Origin: Firmicutes bacterium ADurb.Bin467
GTDB lineage: Bacteria > Bacillota > Clostridia > Christensenellales > Aristaeellaceae
Length of the DNA: 5,135 nucleotides
Direction: 5' to 3'
Assembly (NCBI GenBank): GCA_002068815.1
Contig: MWAC01000244.1
Coordinates: forward strand, 1-5,135
The number at the start of each line of letters is the position of its first letter. Positions within the stretch are counted from its first letter, which is position 1. Under the pieces are notes generated by a model. The model was not told where the DNA came from, did not search any database, and worked only from the letters and a program-made list of their open reading frames with translations. Of the stretch, positions 1-5,135 are shown piece by piece. Made by a program: the position numbers and the translations under genes.

Positions 1-1248
1 ATCCAGACGATCTACCAGGAGTTCAATGTGTTCCCGGATTTAAGCGTTACCGAGAACATCTTCGCGGGGCTCGAGATCGTCGGGCGCGGCATGGTCGTCA
101 ATCGCGCCGAGATGCGCAAGAAGGCGCAGGACGCGCTTAGCTACCTGCGCTGCCGGTTCAGCCCGGACGCGCTCGTCGGCGAGCTCTCCAGCGGCGAGAA
201 AAAGCTCGTCGAGATCGCGAAGGCGATCGTGTTCCAGCGCAAGATCGTCGTGCTCGACGAGCCGACGGCGAGCTTCTCGGTCTCGGAGATCGAGATGCTG
301 CTGGACGTCGTCAAAAAGGTCGCGGCGTCCGGCATCGCGGTCGCCTACATATCGCACCACCTGGACGAGGTGTTCAGGCTCGCCGACCGGATCACGATAC
401 TGCGCGACGGCATGAAGATTCTGACCGCCTGCGCGGGCGAGATCGACGAGCAGACGCTCGTTCGCAACATGGTCGGGCGCGACGTCAGCGCGTTCTACAG
501 CCGCCAGCTCTTCCCGCAGGGTAAGCCGGCGATCGAGGCGCGGCACCTGTGCGGAAACGGCGTGTCGGATATCGGCTTCACCGCCTACCGCGGCCAGATA
601 CTGGGCTTTGCCGGCATGGTCGGCTCCGGGCGCTCGGAACTGATGACGCTGCTGATGGGCGGCGCGAAGCGCACCTCGGGCGAGATTTTGATCGACGGCA
701 AACCGGTCGACTTCCGCGACCCGTGGGATGCGATCCGCAGAAAGATGTGCTACATCACCGAGGACCGGCAGAACACCGGGCTGTTCCTCAAGCACACGAT
801 CGCGCGCAACTCGATCATCGCGAACCTCGTCAACCGCAGAAGCCCGTTCATCCACCCGCGCGAGGACTACGCGGTCGGCCAGCACTATATCGAGGAGCTG
901 CGCACGAAGGCGACCGGCGCAAACGCCGTCGTCGCGACGCTCTCCGGCGGCAACCAGCAGAAGGTCGTGCTCGCGAAGTGGTTCCACACCGACGGCGACA
1001 TCTTCATCTTCGACGAGCCTACCCGCGGCATCGACGTGGGCGCGAAGCAGGAAATCTACCAGATCATGATCAACCTTCTCAAACAGGACAAGTGCATATT
1101 GATGGTGTCCTCCGACATGCCGGAGATCGTGTCGATGTCCGACCGCGTGATCATCATGAAGGAAGGGCGCATCGCGGGCGCGCTCGAGCGCGCCGAGATC
1201 TCGGAGGAGAACATCCTGCAGCTCTCGATAGGAGGCTCCAGCATATGA
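1..1248 (+). CDS. Sugar ABC importer ATP-binding protein (RbsA/MglA-type tandem ATPase), 5'-truncated
   Basis: This is the energy-coupling subunit of a CUT2-type (ribose/galactose/xylose class) sugar importer, acting on the cytoplasmic face with the permease encoded next. The reading frame is open from base 1, so the gene began upstream; 415 residues are visible against about 500 in the family, and the first Walker A is missing. Counting from the first visible residue, domain 1 shows a Q-loop (YQE, Q6), the signature LSSGE (62-66), Walker B LDEPT (85-89, catalytic E87) and an H-loop histidine (H119). Domain 2 shows GMVGSGRSE (205-213), where arginine replaces the usual Walker A lysine, then ITEDR, the signature LSGGNQQK (314-321) and FDEPTRGIDVG (337-347). 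Its H-loop reads SSDMPE, without histidine. The non-canonical second domain is usual in this family and implies asymmetric ATP hydrolysis. The substrate cannot be named from this subunit. An internal ATG at base 28 is not the start, because conserved Q-loop sequence lies before it. Confidence 0.95.
   Translation: MQTIYQEFNVFPDLSVTENIFAGLEIVGRGMVVNRAEMRKKAQDALSYLRCRFSPDALVGELSSGEKKLVEIAKAIVFQRKIVVLDEPTASFSVSEIEMLLDVVKKVAASGIAVAYISHHLDEVFRLADRITILRDGMKILTACAGEIDEQTLVRNMVGRDVSAFYSRQLFPQGKPAIEARHLCGNGVSDIGFTAYRGQILGFAGMVGSGRSELMTLLMGGAKRTSGEILIDGKPVDFRDPWDAIRRKMCYITEDRQNTGLFLKHTIARNSIIANLVNRRSPFIHPREDYAVGQHYIEELRTKATGANAVVATLSGGNQQKVVLAKWFHTDGDIFIFDEPTRGIDVGAKQEIYQIMINLLKQDKCILMVSSDMPEIVSMSDRVIIMKEGRIAGALERAEISEENILQLSIGGSSI
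1230..1235 (+). promoter_or_regulatory. Ribosome-binding site for the permease gene
   Basis: A perfect AGGAGG lies inside the 3' end of the ATPase gene, nine bases before the ATG at 1245. It fixes the permease start there, although the same frame stays open several hundred bases further upstream in the shadow of the ATPase gene. The ATG overlaps the ATPase stop as ATGA, which suggests translational coupling of the two subunits. Confidence 0.85.
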
Positions 1249-2339
1249 AGAGGGAAAAGAAGTCGTTCCTGATCTTCCGCAAGAACAGCGACCTGCAGAC
1301 CGTGTCGGTGGTCACGTTCTTCTTTGTCGTCGCGGTTCTGATCTACCAGATCATCGCCGGGTTCTCGACGAAGGGCGGGCTCGCGTACCCGTCGTTCATC
1401 TACCCGTCGAACATCCTGAACATCTTCATACAGGTCGCGGCCGTGGGCATCATGGCGATGGGCATGGCGACGGTCATGCTCTCCGGCGGCATCGACCTGT
1501 CGGTGGGCATGATGGTCTCGCTGGTGGCGATATTCATCGCGAAGGCGGTCATGCACTGGGGGATGTCCCCGGCTATGTCGGTCGTGCTGGCGCTTCTGAT
1601 CACGGTTTCGCTGGAATTGATCATGGGCTTCATCATCGCGTGGCTGAACGTCGAGCCGTTCATCATCACCCTGGGCGGCATGATCGCCTGCCGAGGCATC
1701 GCGCTTCTGATCGCGCGCTCGCAGGAGATCGCGATGGAGCAGAACCTCGCGTGGTTCAAGACGAACGTGTTCGACTGGTTCAACTCCGACGGCGTCAAGC
1801 TCTTCGGCTTCAAATTGCAGCTTCCGTACTATGTGCTGCTGTTCGTCCTGATCGCGGTCGGCACGTGGGCGATGCTCAAGTACACGCGCTTCGGCCGCAG
1901 GATCTACGCGGTCGGCAACAACCCGCAGGCGGCGTACCTGTCGGGCATCAACGTGCGGCTGACGAAGCTGCTCGCTTACGGGTTCAACGGGCTGCTCGTC
2001 GGCATCGGAGGGACGATCGCGCTCGTCCGGCAGAACACCGGCATCATCACCGTCGGCCAGAACATGGAGATCGACGTCATCGCCGCGGTCGTCATCGGCG
2101 GCGTCGCGATGTCCGGCGGCAAGGGAAACGCGATGAGCGCGTTCATCGGCGCGCTCCTGATGGGCGCGATCACAAACGCGATGACGCTCATGCGGATACA
2201 GTTCGAGTGGCAGTACCTCGTCAAGGGGCTGATCATCATCGTGGCCGTCTCCGGCGGCGCGCTGTCGGAGAGGCTGTCGAACCGCAAGGCCGTTCGGAGC
2301 CAGGAGGACCCTTCCTGCAAGATAGACAGTCAATCCTAA
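1245..2339 (+). CDS. Sugar ABC importer permease (RbsC-like, BPD_transp_2 family)
   Basis: This is the membrane channel subunit of the same CUT2-type importer, expected to work as a homodimer with the tandem ATPase. The protein has 364 residues, slightly longer than the roughly 320-340 usual for the family. After a short basic N-terminus (MKREKK), hydrophobic segments begin near residues 20-38 and continue through the protein, in total about eight to ten. Family landmarks are GGIDLSVG (81-88), the stretch from P138 through TLGGM to RGIA (about 138-153), and GRRIYAVGNNPQAA (217-230), the cytoplasmic loop expected to contact the ATPase. Near the C-terminus lies a small-residue-rich segment with VVIGGVAMSGGKGN. 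A hydrophilic piece at about 157-195 separates the two halves, and the last 25 or so residues form a polar tail. It overlaps the ATPase stop by four bases (ATGA). The substrate cannot be told from the permease alone. Confidence 0.95.
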   Translation: MKREKKSFLIFRKNSDLQTVSVVTFFFVVAVLIYQIIAGFSTKGGLAYPSFIYPSNILNIFIQVAAVGIMAMGMATVMLSGGIDLSVGMMVSLVAIFIAKAVMHWGMSPAMSVVLALLITVSLELIMGFIIAWLNVEPFIITLGGMIACRGIALLIARSQEIAMEQNLAWFKTNVFDWFNSDGVKLFGFKLQLPYYVLLFVLIAVGTWAMLKYTRFGRRIYAVGNNPQAAYLSGINVRLTKLLAYGFNGLLVGIGGTIALVRQNTGIITVGQNMEIDVIAAVVIGGVAMSGGKGNAMSAFIGALLMGAITNAMTLMRIQFEWQYLVKGLIIIVAVSGGALSERLSNRKAVRSQEDPSCKIDSQS

Positions 2340-2349
2340 CCCGATCATT

Positions 2350-2365
2350 TTTCCCGCAGGGGAAA
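2350..2365 (+). promoter_or_regulatory. Small stem-loop between permease and binding-protein genes
   Basis: TTTCCC (2350-2355) and GGGAAA (2360-2365) are perfect six-base inverted arms around a GCAG loop. The structure sits 22 bases before the binding-protein ATG. The right arm is followed by an A-rich stretch rather than a T-run, so it does not look like a terminator reading rightwards. It could mark or protect the 5' end of a processed binding-protein transcript. The inverted repeat is visible in the sequence; the role is a guess. Confidence 0.35.
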
Positions 2366-2373
2366 TAAAAAAT

Positions 2374-2379
2374 AGGAGG
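2374..2379 (+). promoter_or_regulatory. Strong ribosome-binding site for the binding-protein gene
   Basis: A perfect AGGAGG lies eight bases before the ATG at 2388, within an A-rich and probably unstructured leader. This fits the high translation usually needed for a binding protein, which is made in excess over its membrane partners. Confidence 0.85.
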
Positions 2380-2387
2380 AGAAACCT

Positions 2388-3506
2388 ATGAAGAAACTGT
2401 CAGTCCTTTTGATGGTGGTCATCATGCTGTTCGCGTTCACCGGCGCGCACGCCGCTCCGGAGCCCAAGACCATCGGCTTCTACGCCGACAACGTCGACAG
2501 CTACTATGCCGCCATCACCGACGTGCTCAAGGCGCTGGCCGAGAAGGACCCGGACGTGGATTGGACGATCGACGTCATCACCGGCACAGGCTCGGCCGCC
2601 GAGCAGCTCAACGCCGTGCAGAACTTCGTCACCACCGGCTACGACGCGATCTGCGTCATCCAGAACAACGCGCAGACGACCTCGGAGTGCATCCAGATGG
2701 CGGTCGACGCCGGCATTCCGTACTTCGGCATGACGCACTCGTTCGCCTCCGTCGCCAACGCCAAGGACGCGGTCGGCTGGATCGGCTTCAACTTCGTCAA
2801 CGAGGGCTACTACGCGGGCGTCGACGCCGCGGAGAAGGGCGCCAAGAAGATCGTCAACGTCGAGGGCGTGCTCGGGCAGGGCTCCGCGGCCGCGCAGTCG
2901 CTGGGCTTCATCCAGGCGTACGTCGACGCGGGCAAGGACATCGGCGAGTTTGAATCCGCCGAGGCCTGGGCCGCCGAGAAGAACTCCGGCATGGCGGGAA
3001 CCGACGACCTCATGCTCTACTGGACGTCCGGCGGCTGGATGAAGGACTCCGCCAAGACCGCGATGGCCAACATCATCACCGAGCTGGGCCCGGACGGCTT
3101 TGACGGCGTCTACGGCCAGAACACCCCGATGCTCGAGGGCATCGTCGAGGCCATCGAAGAGGCCGGCCTCGATCCGGCGGACTACTGGCTCGGCGGCGGC
3201 AACGGCCGCGAGATCACCTGGGAGTGGGTGCGCGACGGCGTCACCGACTGCGACGTGAACCAGTCCGCGCTGCTCGAGGGCGACGCTCTCTACCAGATGC
3301 TCAAGGCCTACTTCGCGGGCGAGCCGTATCGCCAGTACATCCATCCGTACCTCACCGCGCTGGATACCGAGAACATCAACGAGATCTGGGATTCGCTCGT
3401 TCCGTTCACCGATGTTGAGGCGTACCTCGCCAAGCGCGAAGCCGGCACGATCGTCTATGACATCAACGACCCGCTGTTTGCGGACGCGGTGGGCTTCACC
3501 GGCTGA
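2388..3506 (+). CDS. Secreted sugar-binding protein of the ABC importer (periplasmic-binding protein, RbsB-like fold)
   Basis: This 372-residue protein is the solute receptor that delivers sugar to the permease. It starts with a classical Sec signal: MKK, a hydrophobic core at about residues 4-17, then GAHA followed by APEP, giving a likely signal peptidase I cut after A22. There is no cysteine at the cut site, so it is not a lipoprotein; the first cysteine is C89. The mature protein opens with KTIGFYADNVDSYY, the first strand and ligand loop of a type I periplasmic-binding fold. It then shows the alternating pattern of that fold, including the segments YDAICVIQNN and AGIPYFGMTHS. DPADYWLGGGNGRE lies towards the C-terminal lobe. 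It is somewhat longer than ribose-binding proteins (about 300 residues), so the ligand may be a less common or larger sugar. It follows the ATPase and permease genes, whereas in many such operons it comes first. Family assignment is firm; the ligand is unknown. Confidence 0.93.
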   Translation: MKKLSVLLMVVIMLFAFTGAHAAPEPKTIGFYADNVDSYYAAITDVLKALAEKDPDVDWTIDVITGTGSAAEQLNAVQNFVTTGYDAICVIQNNAQTTSECIQMAVDAGIPYFGMTHSFASVANAKDAVGWIGFNFVNEGYYAGVDAAEKGAKKIVNVEGVLGQGSAAAQSLGFIQAYVDAGKDIGEFESAEAWAAEKNSGMAGTDDLMLYWTSGGWMKDSAKTAMANIITELGPDGFDGVYGQNTPMLEGIVEAIEEAGLDPADYWLGGGNGREITWEWVRDGVTDCDVNQSALLEGDALYQMLKAYFAGEPYRQYIHPYLTALDTENINEIWDSLVPFTDVEAYLAKREAGTIVYDINDPLFADAVGFTG

Positions 3507-3520
3507 CCTTCCCCGATTCC

Positions 3521-3552
3521 CTCCCCCGGCGGCGCTCCCGCCCCCGGGGGAG
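3521..3552 (+). terminator. GC-rich stem-loop after the binding-protein gene (partial terminator or mRNA-stabilising hairpin)
   Basis: CTCCCCCGG (3521-3529) and CCGGGGGAG (3544-3552) are perfect nine-base inverted arms, starting 14 bases after the binding-protein stop. A variant fold pairs 3521-3527 with 3546-3552 and adds an inner stem of GGCGG (3528-3532) with CCGCC (3538-3542), leaving a three-base bulge. No T-run follows directly, so it is not a textbook intrinsic terminator. Hairpins in this position often protect an abundant binding-protein message from 3' exonucleases or reduce read-through into downstream genes. That role is inferred from position and pairing only. Confidence 0.55.
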
Positions 3553-3561
3553 TCCTCCGCA

Positions 3562-3586
3562 GCAGATCGCCTTTCGAGGCATCTGC
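3562..3586 (+). terminator. Second stem-loop with a TTCG tetraloop
   Basis: GCAGAT (3562-3567) pairs with ATCTGC (3581-3586). Inside, GCCT (3569-3572) pairs with AGGC (3577-3580) around a TTCG loop, with a single bulged C at 3568. This gives ten base pairs capped by a tetraloop sequence known to be very stable in RNA. A run of five T's occurs only at 3603-3607, 16 bases after the stem, too far for a normal intrinsic terminator. With the preceding hairpin it forms a tandem structured block between the transporter and enzyme genes. It may set the ratio of binding protein to downstream enzymes. Confidence 0.5.
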
Positions 3587-3630
3587 CTGGGTGGTTGTGC
3601 CCTTTTTGACGCCATCGACAGCGCCCACAG

Positions 3631-3636
3631 AAGGAG
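3631..3636 (+). promoter_or_regulatory. Ribosome-binding site that sets the GTG start of the epimerase
   Basis: AAGGAG lies eight bases before the GTG at 3645. An in-frame ATG at 3591 has no comparable site, lies just after the second stem-loop, and would add residues (MVVPFLTPSTAPTEGVVP) that do not match the family's N-terminus. The GTG start gives MIKVGMN, which resembles the first barrel strand of related epimerases. Confidence 0.85.
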
Positions 3637-3644
3637 TGGTACCC

Positions 3645-4499
3645 GTGATCAAAGTCGGAATGAACCTGCTCCTATGGTCGGACAACGCCAACTATCGGGA
3701 GCACCATCATCTGCTCGATTTCTGCAAGGAGGTCGGCTTTGACGGCGTGGAGTTCCACGTGGGCATCGTCAGCGACTTCGAGGAATGCGAGAAATTCGGC
3801 GCGCACGCCCGGGAATTGGGGCTGGGCGTCACGACCGTCGGCGTATTCGACCCCAACGTATGCAATCCGGTGAGCCCCGACCCCGCGCTTCGGGCCAGGG
3901 TGTACCCGGAATTCAAGAAGTTCATCGACGCGACGCTGACGCTGGGCGGCACGCTGATCTGCGGCCCGCTGTATCAGGGGCTGGGCTACTTCAGCGGCGC
4001 GCGCGCGACCGAGGAAGAGTGGCGGATGTCGGTCGAGACGATGCGCCCCTGCTTCGAGTACGCGCGCAAGGCGGGCATTCAGGTCGCGGTCGAGCCCCTG
4101 AACCGCTTCGAGGCGTACCTCGTGAACACCGTGGCCGACGGCGTCCGCTACGTCAAGGACATCGGCCTCGACAACGTGGGGCTCCTGGTCGACACGATGC
4201 ACTCGAACATCGAGGAGCTCGACATCGCGAGGGCGTATCGCGAGGCCATGCCCCACATCAAGCACGTGCACATCTCCGAAAACGACCGCGGCATCCCGGG
4301 CACGGGCCACGCGTGCGGGAAGGAAGTGTTCGACGCGTTCAAGGACTTTGGCTACGGGGGCTACCTGACGATCGAGGCGTTCAACCTGGGCGCCCCGTCG
4401 TTGATGGGCGCACTGCACCTGTGGCGCACGTTCGCAAAGAGCGACGACCAGCTCGCCAAACAGGGCCACGACTATATCCGGGAAATGCTGAAAAGTTAG
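3645..4499 (+). CDS. TIM-barrel sugar epimerase, D-tagatose/D-psicose 3-epimerase-like
   Basis: This 284-residue protein is a metal-dependent (beta/alpha)8 barrel of the xylose-isomerase-like/AP-endonuclease-2 superfamily. It is close in length and motif spacing to ketose 3-epimerases of about 285-295 residues. From the GTG start, the four expected metal ligands are E150 (in VEPLNRFE), D183 (in VDTMHSNIEE), H209 (in HVHISENDRG) and E244 (in LTIEAFN). As I recall, these match the positions in the Agrobacterium D-psicose 3-epimerase. Three further active-site positions are present: E156 in NRFE, H186 in DTMH, and R215. Such enzymes move a proton between faces of a carbon beside the ketone of free ketoses, using Mn2+ or Co2+, in the cytoplasm. 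The loop ENDRGIPGTGH (212-222) is of a type also seen in uncharacterised sugar isomerase/epimerase relatives, so the substrate could be another keto sugar, a keto-glycoside or an inositol derivative. Its place after a non-phosphorylating importer supports action on the imported free sugar. Family is firm, substrate is not. Confidence 0.85.
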   Translation: MIKVGMNLLLWSDNANYREHHHLLDFCKEVGFDGVEFHVGIVSDFEECEKFGAHARELGLGVTTVGVFDPNVCNPVSPDPALRARVYPEFKKFIDATLTLGGTLICGPLYQGLGYFSGARATEEEWRMSVETMRPCFEYARKAGIQVAVEPLNRFEAYLVNTVADGVRYVKDIGLDNVGLLVDTMHSNIEELDIARAYREAMPHIKHVHISENDRGIPGTGHACGKEVFDAFKDFGYGGYLTIEAFNLGAPSLMGALHLWRTFAKSDDQLAKQGHDYIREMLKS

Positions 4500-4503
4500 C
4501 TTC

Positions 4504-4509
4504 AGGAGG
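4504..4509 (+). promoter_or_regulatory. Ribosome-binding site for the cupin gene
   Basis: AGGAGG lies five bases before the ATG at 4515, in the 15-base gap after the epimerase stop. It supports the start of a gene that has no stop codon inside the window. Confidence 0.8.
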
Positions 4510-4514
4510 CGCCC

Positions 4515-5135
4515 ATGAATAACATCATCCGCAACACGCTGTATTCGGGCGAGGGCGTGCTCCGCCTGACGCCGACCTGGGTTCCGCGCCCGTTCAACCG
4601 GCCGGGGCGGCGCATACGCCTGCATCCGGACGACTACTTCGCGATGGGCATGCACCGCGGCGCGATCGTGGAGAGGTGGTTCTCGTCGATCACGCACGTC
4701 GAGACGGCCGGGGCGGGTCCGAACGAGGGCATGAGCTTCGTAAACGTCGACGACAGGCCCGACCACCAGGTACTGTTCAAGGACTTCGTCGACGAGCTCG
4801 GCGCCGAGCTGATCGGGCAGGAGCTCATCGACCTGTACGGGACGTGGCCGATGTACTCGAAGTTCTACGACTACGAGTGGCCGCTGTTCCACCACATCCA
4901 CCACGGCGAGGAGGCCTGCAACCGCTTCGGCGGCGTAAAGCCCAAGCACGAGCACTACTTCTTCCCCAAGCAGTACAATCCGACGCTGGGCGCGCTGCCC
5001 GTGTCGTATTTCGGCTTCGACCCCTCGGTCACGCGCGAGGAGGTAAAGGAGCGGCTTCAAAACTACACGGTCTGCGACGGGCGCATCACCGAGCTCTCTC
5101 GCGCGTTCCGCTTGGAGCTCGGCACCGGCTGGTAC
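4515..5135 (+). CDS. Cupin protein resembling type I mannose-6-phosphate isomerase, 3'-truncated
   Basis: The frame runs open for 207 codons to the right edge without a stop, so the C-terminus is missing. There is no signal peptide or membrane segment, so it is probably a soluble cytoplasmic protein. The N-terminal part contains LTPTWVPRPFNRPGRRIRLHPDDY and RGAIVERWFSS, which I do not link to a named characterised family. The clearest clue is HHIHH (126-130), then EE (132-133) and KPKHEHYFF (142-150). This follows the type I mannose-6-phosphate isomerase pattern, in which a Q-x-H-P metal site is followed about 19-20 residues later by glutamate in a K-x-E segment. Here the candidate ligands are H127, H129 and E146, so histidine would replace the usual glutamine. 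The visible end, LELGTGWY, may lead into the next cupin strand, where the fourth (histidine) ligand would be expected. The gene is 15 bases from the epimerase and surely co-transcribed. A sugar isomerase role is inferred; a regulatory or other metal-cupin role is possible. Confidence 0.7.
   Translation, partial: MNNIIRNTLYSGEGVLRLTPTWVPRPFNRPGRRIRLHPDDYFAMGMHRGAIVERWFSSITHVETAGAGPNEGMSFVNVDDRPDHQVLFKDFVDELGAELIGQELIDLYGTWPMYSKFYDYEWPLFHHIHHGEEACNRFGGVKPKHEHYFFPKQYNPTLGALPVSYFGFDPSVTREEVKERLQNYTVCDGRITELSRAFRLELGTGWY

Noticed and set aside
549..1244. An in-frame upstream extension of the permease that would make a 596-residue protein
   Set aside because: The extension is an R/P/H-rich out-of-frame reading of the ATPase gene. 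The permease start at 1245 has a perfect AGGAGG and a typical ATGA overlap.
1056..2348. A 430-codon open frame on the minus strand opposite the permease
   Set aside because: Low-complexity D/R/H/A-rich product with no motif. It lies opposite a clear membrane permease and reflects GC-rich codon bias.
511..2362. TTCCCGCAGG occurring both in the ATPase gene (about 511-520) and in the permease/binding-protein gap (2351-2360)
   Set aside because: Only about ten bases are shared, one copy encodes part of the ATPase, and there are no further copies or a common context. Probably chance.
2400..3344. A 314-codon minus-strand frame opposite the binding protein, and a 315-codon one opposite the ATPase (40-987)
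   Set aside because: Same shadow composition, no motif, and fully inside strongly supported + strand genes.
3606..3634. TTGACG at 3606-3611 as the -35 box of an internal promoter for the epimerase
   Set aside because: At the 17-base spacing the sequence is AGAAGG, not like TATAAT, and no better -10 is nearby.
3591..3644. ATG at 3591 as the epimerase start
   Set aside because: It lacks a ribosome-binding site and adds a non-homologous leader, whereas the GTG at 3645 has AAGGAG eight bases upstream and gives the expected barrel N-terminus.
3672..5060. A 462-codon open frame on the minus strand opposite the epimerase and cupin genes
   Set aside because: Its product is rich in R, A, V, D, E and H, with no recognisable domain, as expected for the antisense shadow of GC-rich coding DNA. 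The + strand genes here have family motifs and ribosome-binding sites.

Overview
The window is a single head-to-tail block on the + strand. It holds the end of an ABC sugar-importer ATPase, its permease, its periplasmic or extracellular sugar-binding protein, a TIM-barrel sugar epimerase, and the start of a cupin protein that resembles type I mannose-6-phosphate isomerases. Both ends are cut: the ATPase lacks roughly its first 80 residues, and the cupin gene runs off the right edge after 207 codons.

Layout: 1-1248 ATPase (two fused nucleotide-binding domains); 1245-2339 permease (ATGA overlap with the ATPase); a 48-base gap with a small hairpin and a strong ribosome-binding site; 2388-3506 binding protein with a Sec signal peptide; a 138-base gap (3507-3644) with two GC-rich stem-loops; 3645-4499 epimerase with a GTG start; 15 bases; 4515-5135+ cupin protein. 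No tRNA, rRNA, CRISPR, insertion sequence or phage gene is visible. No convincing promoter is seen, so the promoter is probably upstream of the window.

How the genes work together (inference): the binding protein captures a monosaccharide or small glycoside, the ATPase and permease import it without phosphorylating it, and the epimerase inverts a carbon next to a carbonyl. The epimerase has the full metal and catalytic set of the D-tagatose/D-psicose 3-epimerase family (E150, D183, H209, E244 plus E156, H186, R215). The cupin protein may be a second sugar-isomerising enzyme of the same route. The cassette would therefore feed an uncommon sugar into central metabolism. The exact substrate cannot be read from the sequence.

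Organism: the DNA is GC-rich, with strong G/C third-position bias in every gene. Ribosome-binding sites are near-perfect AGGAGG or AAGGAG. The binding protein has an ordinary Sec signal without a lipobox cysteine. This fits an uncultured GC-rich anaerobe, for example a Clostridia/Christensenellales-like lineage or a spirochaete, but the assignment is a low-confidence inference. The region looks like ordinary carbohydrate-uptake DNA rather than a defence or mobile system. The most interesting parts are the poorly characterised cupin gene and its pairing with the epimerase.
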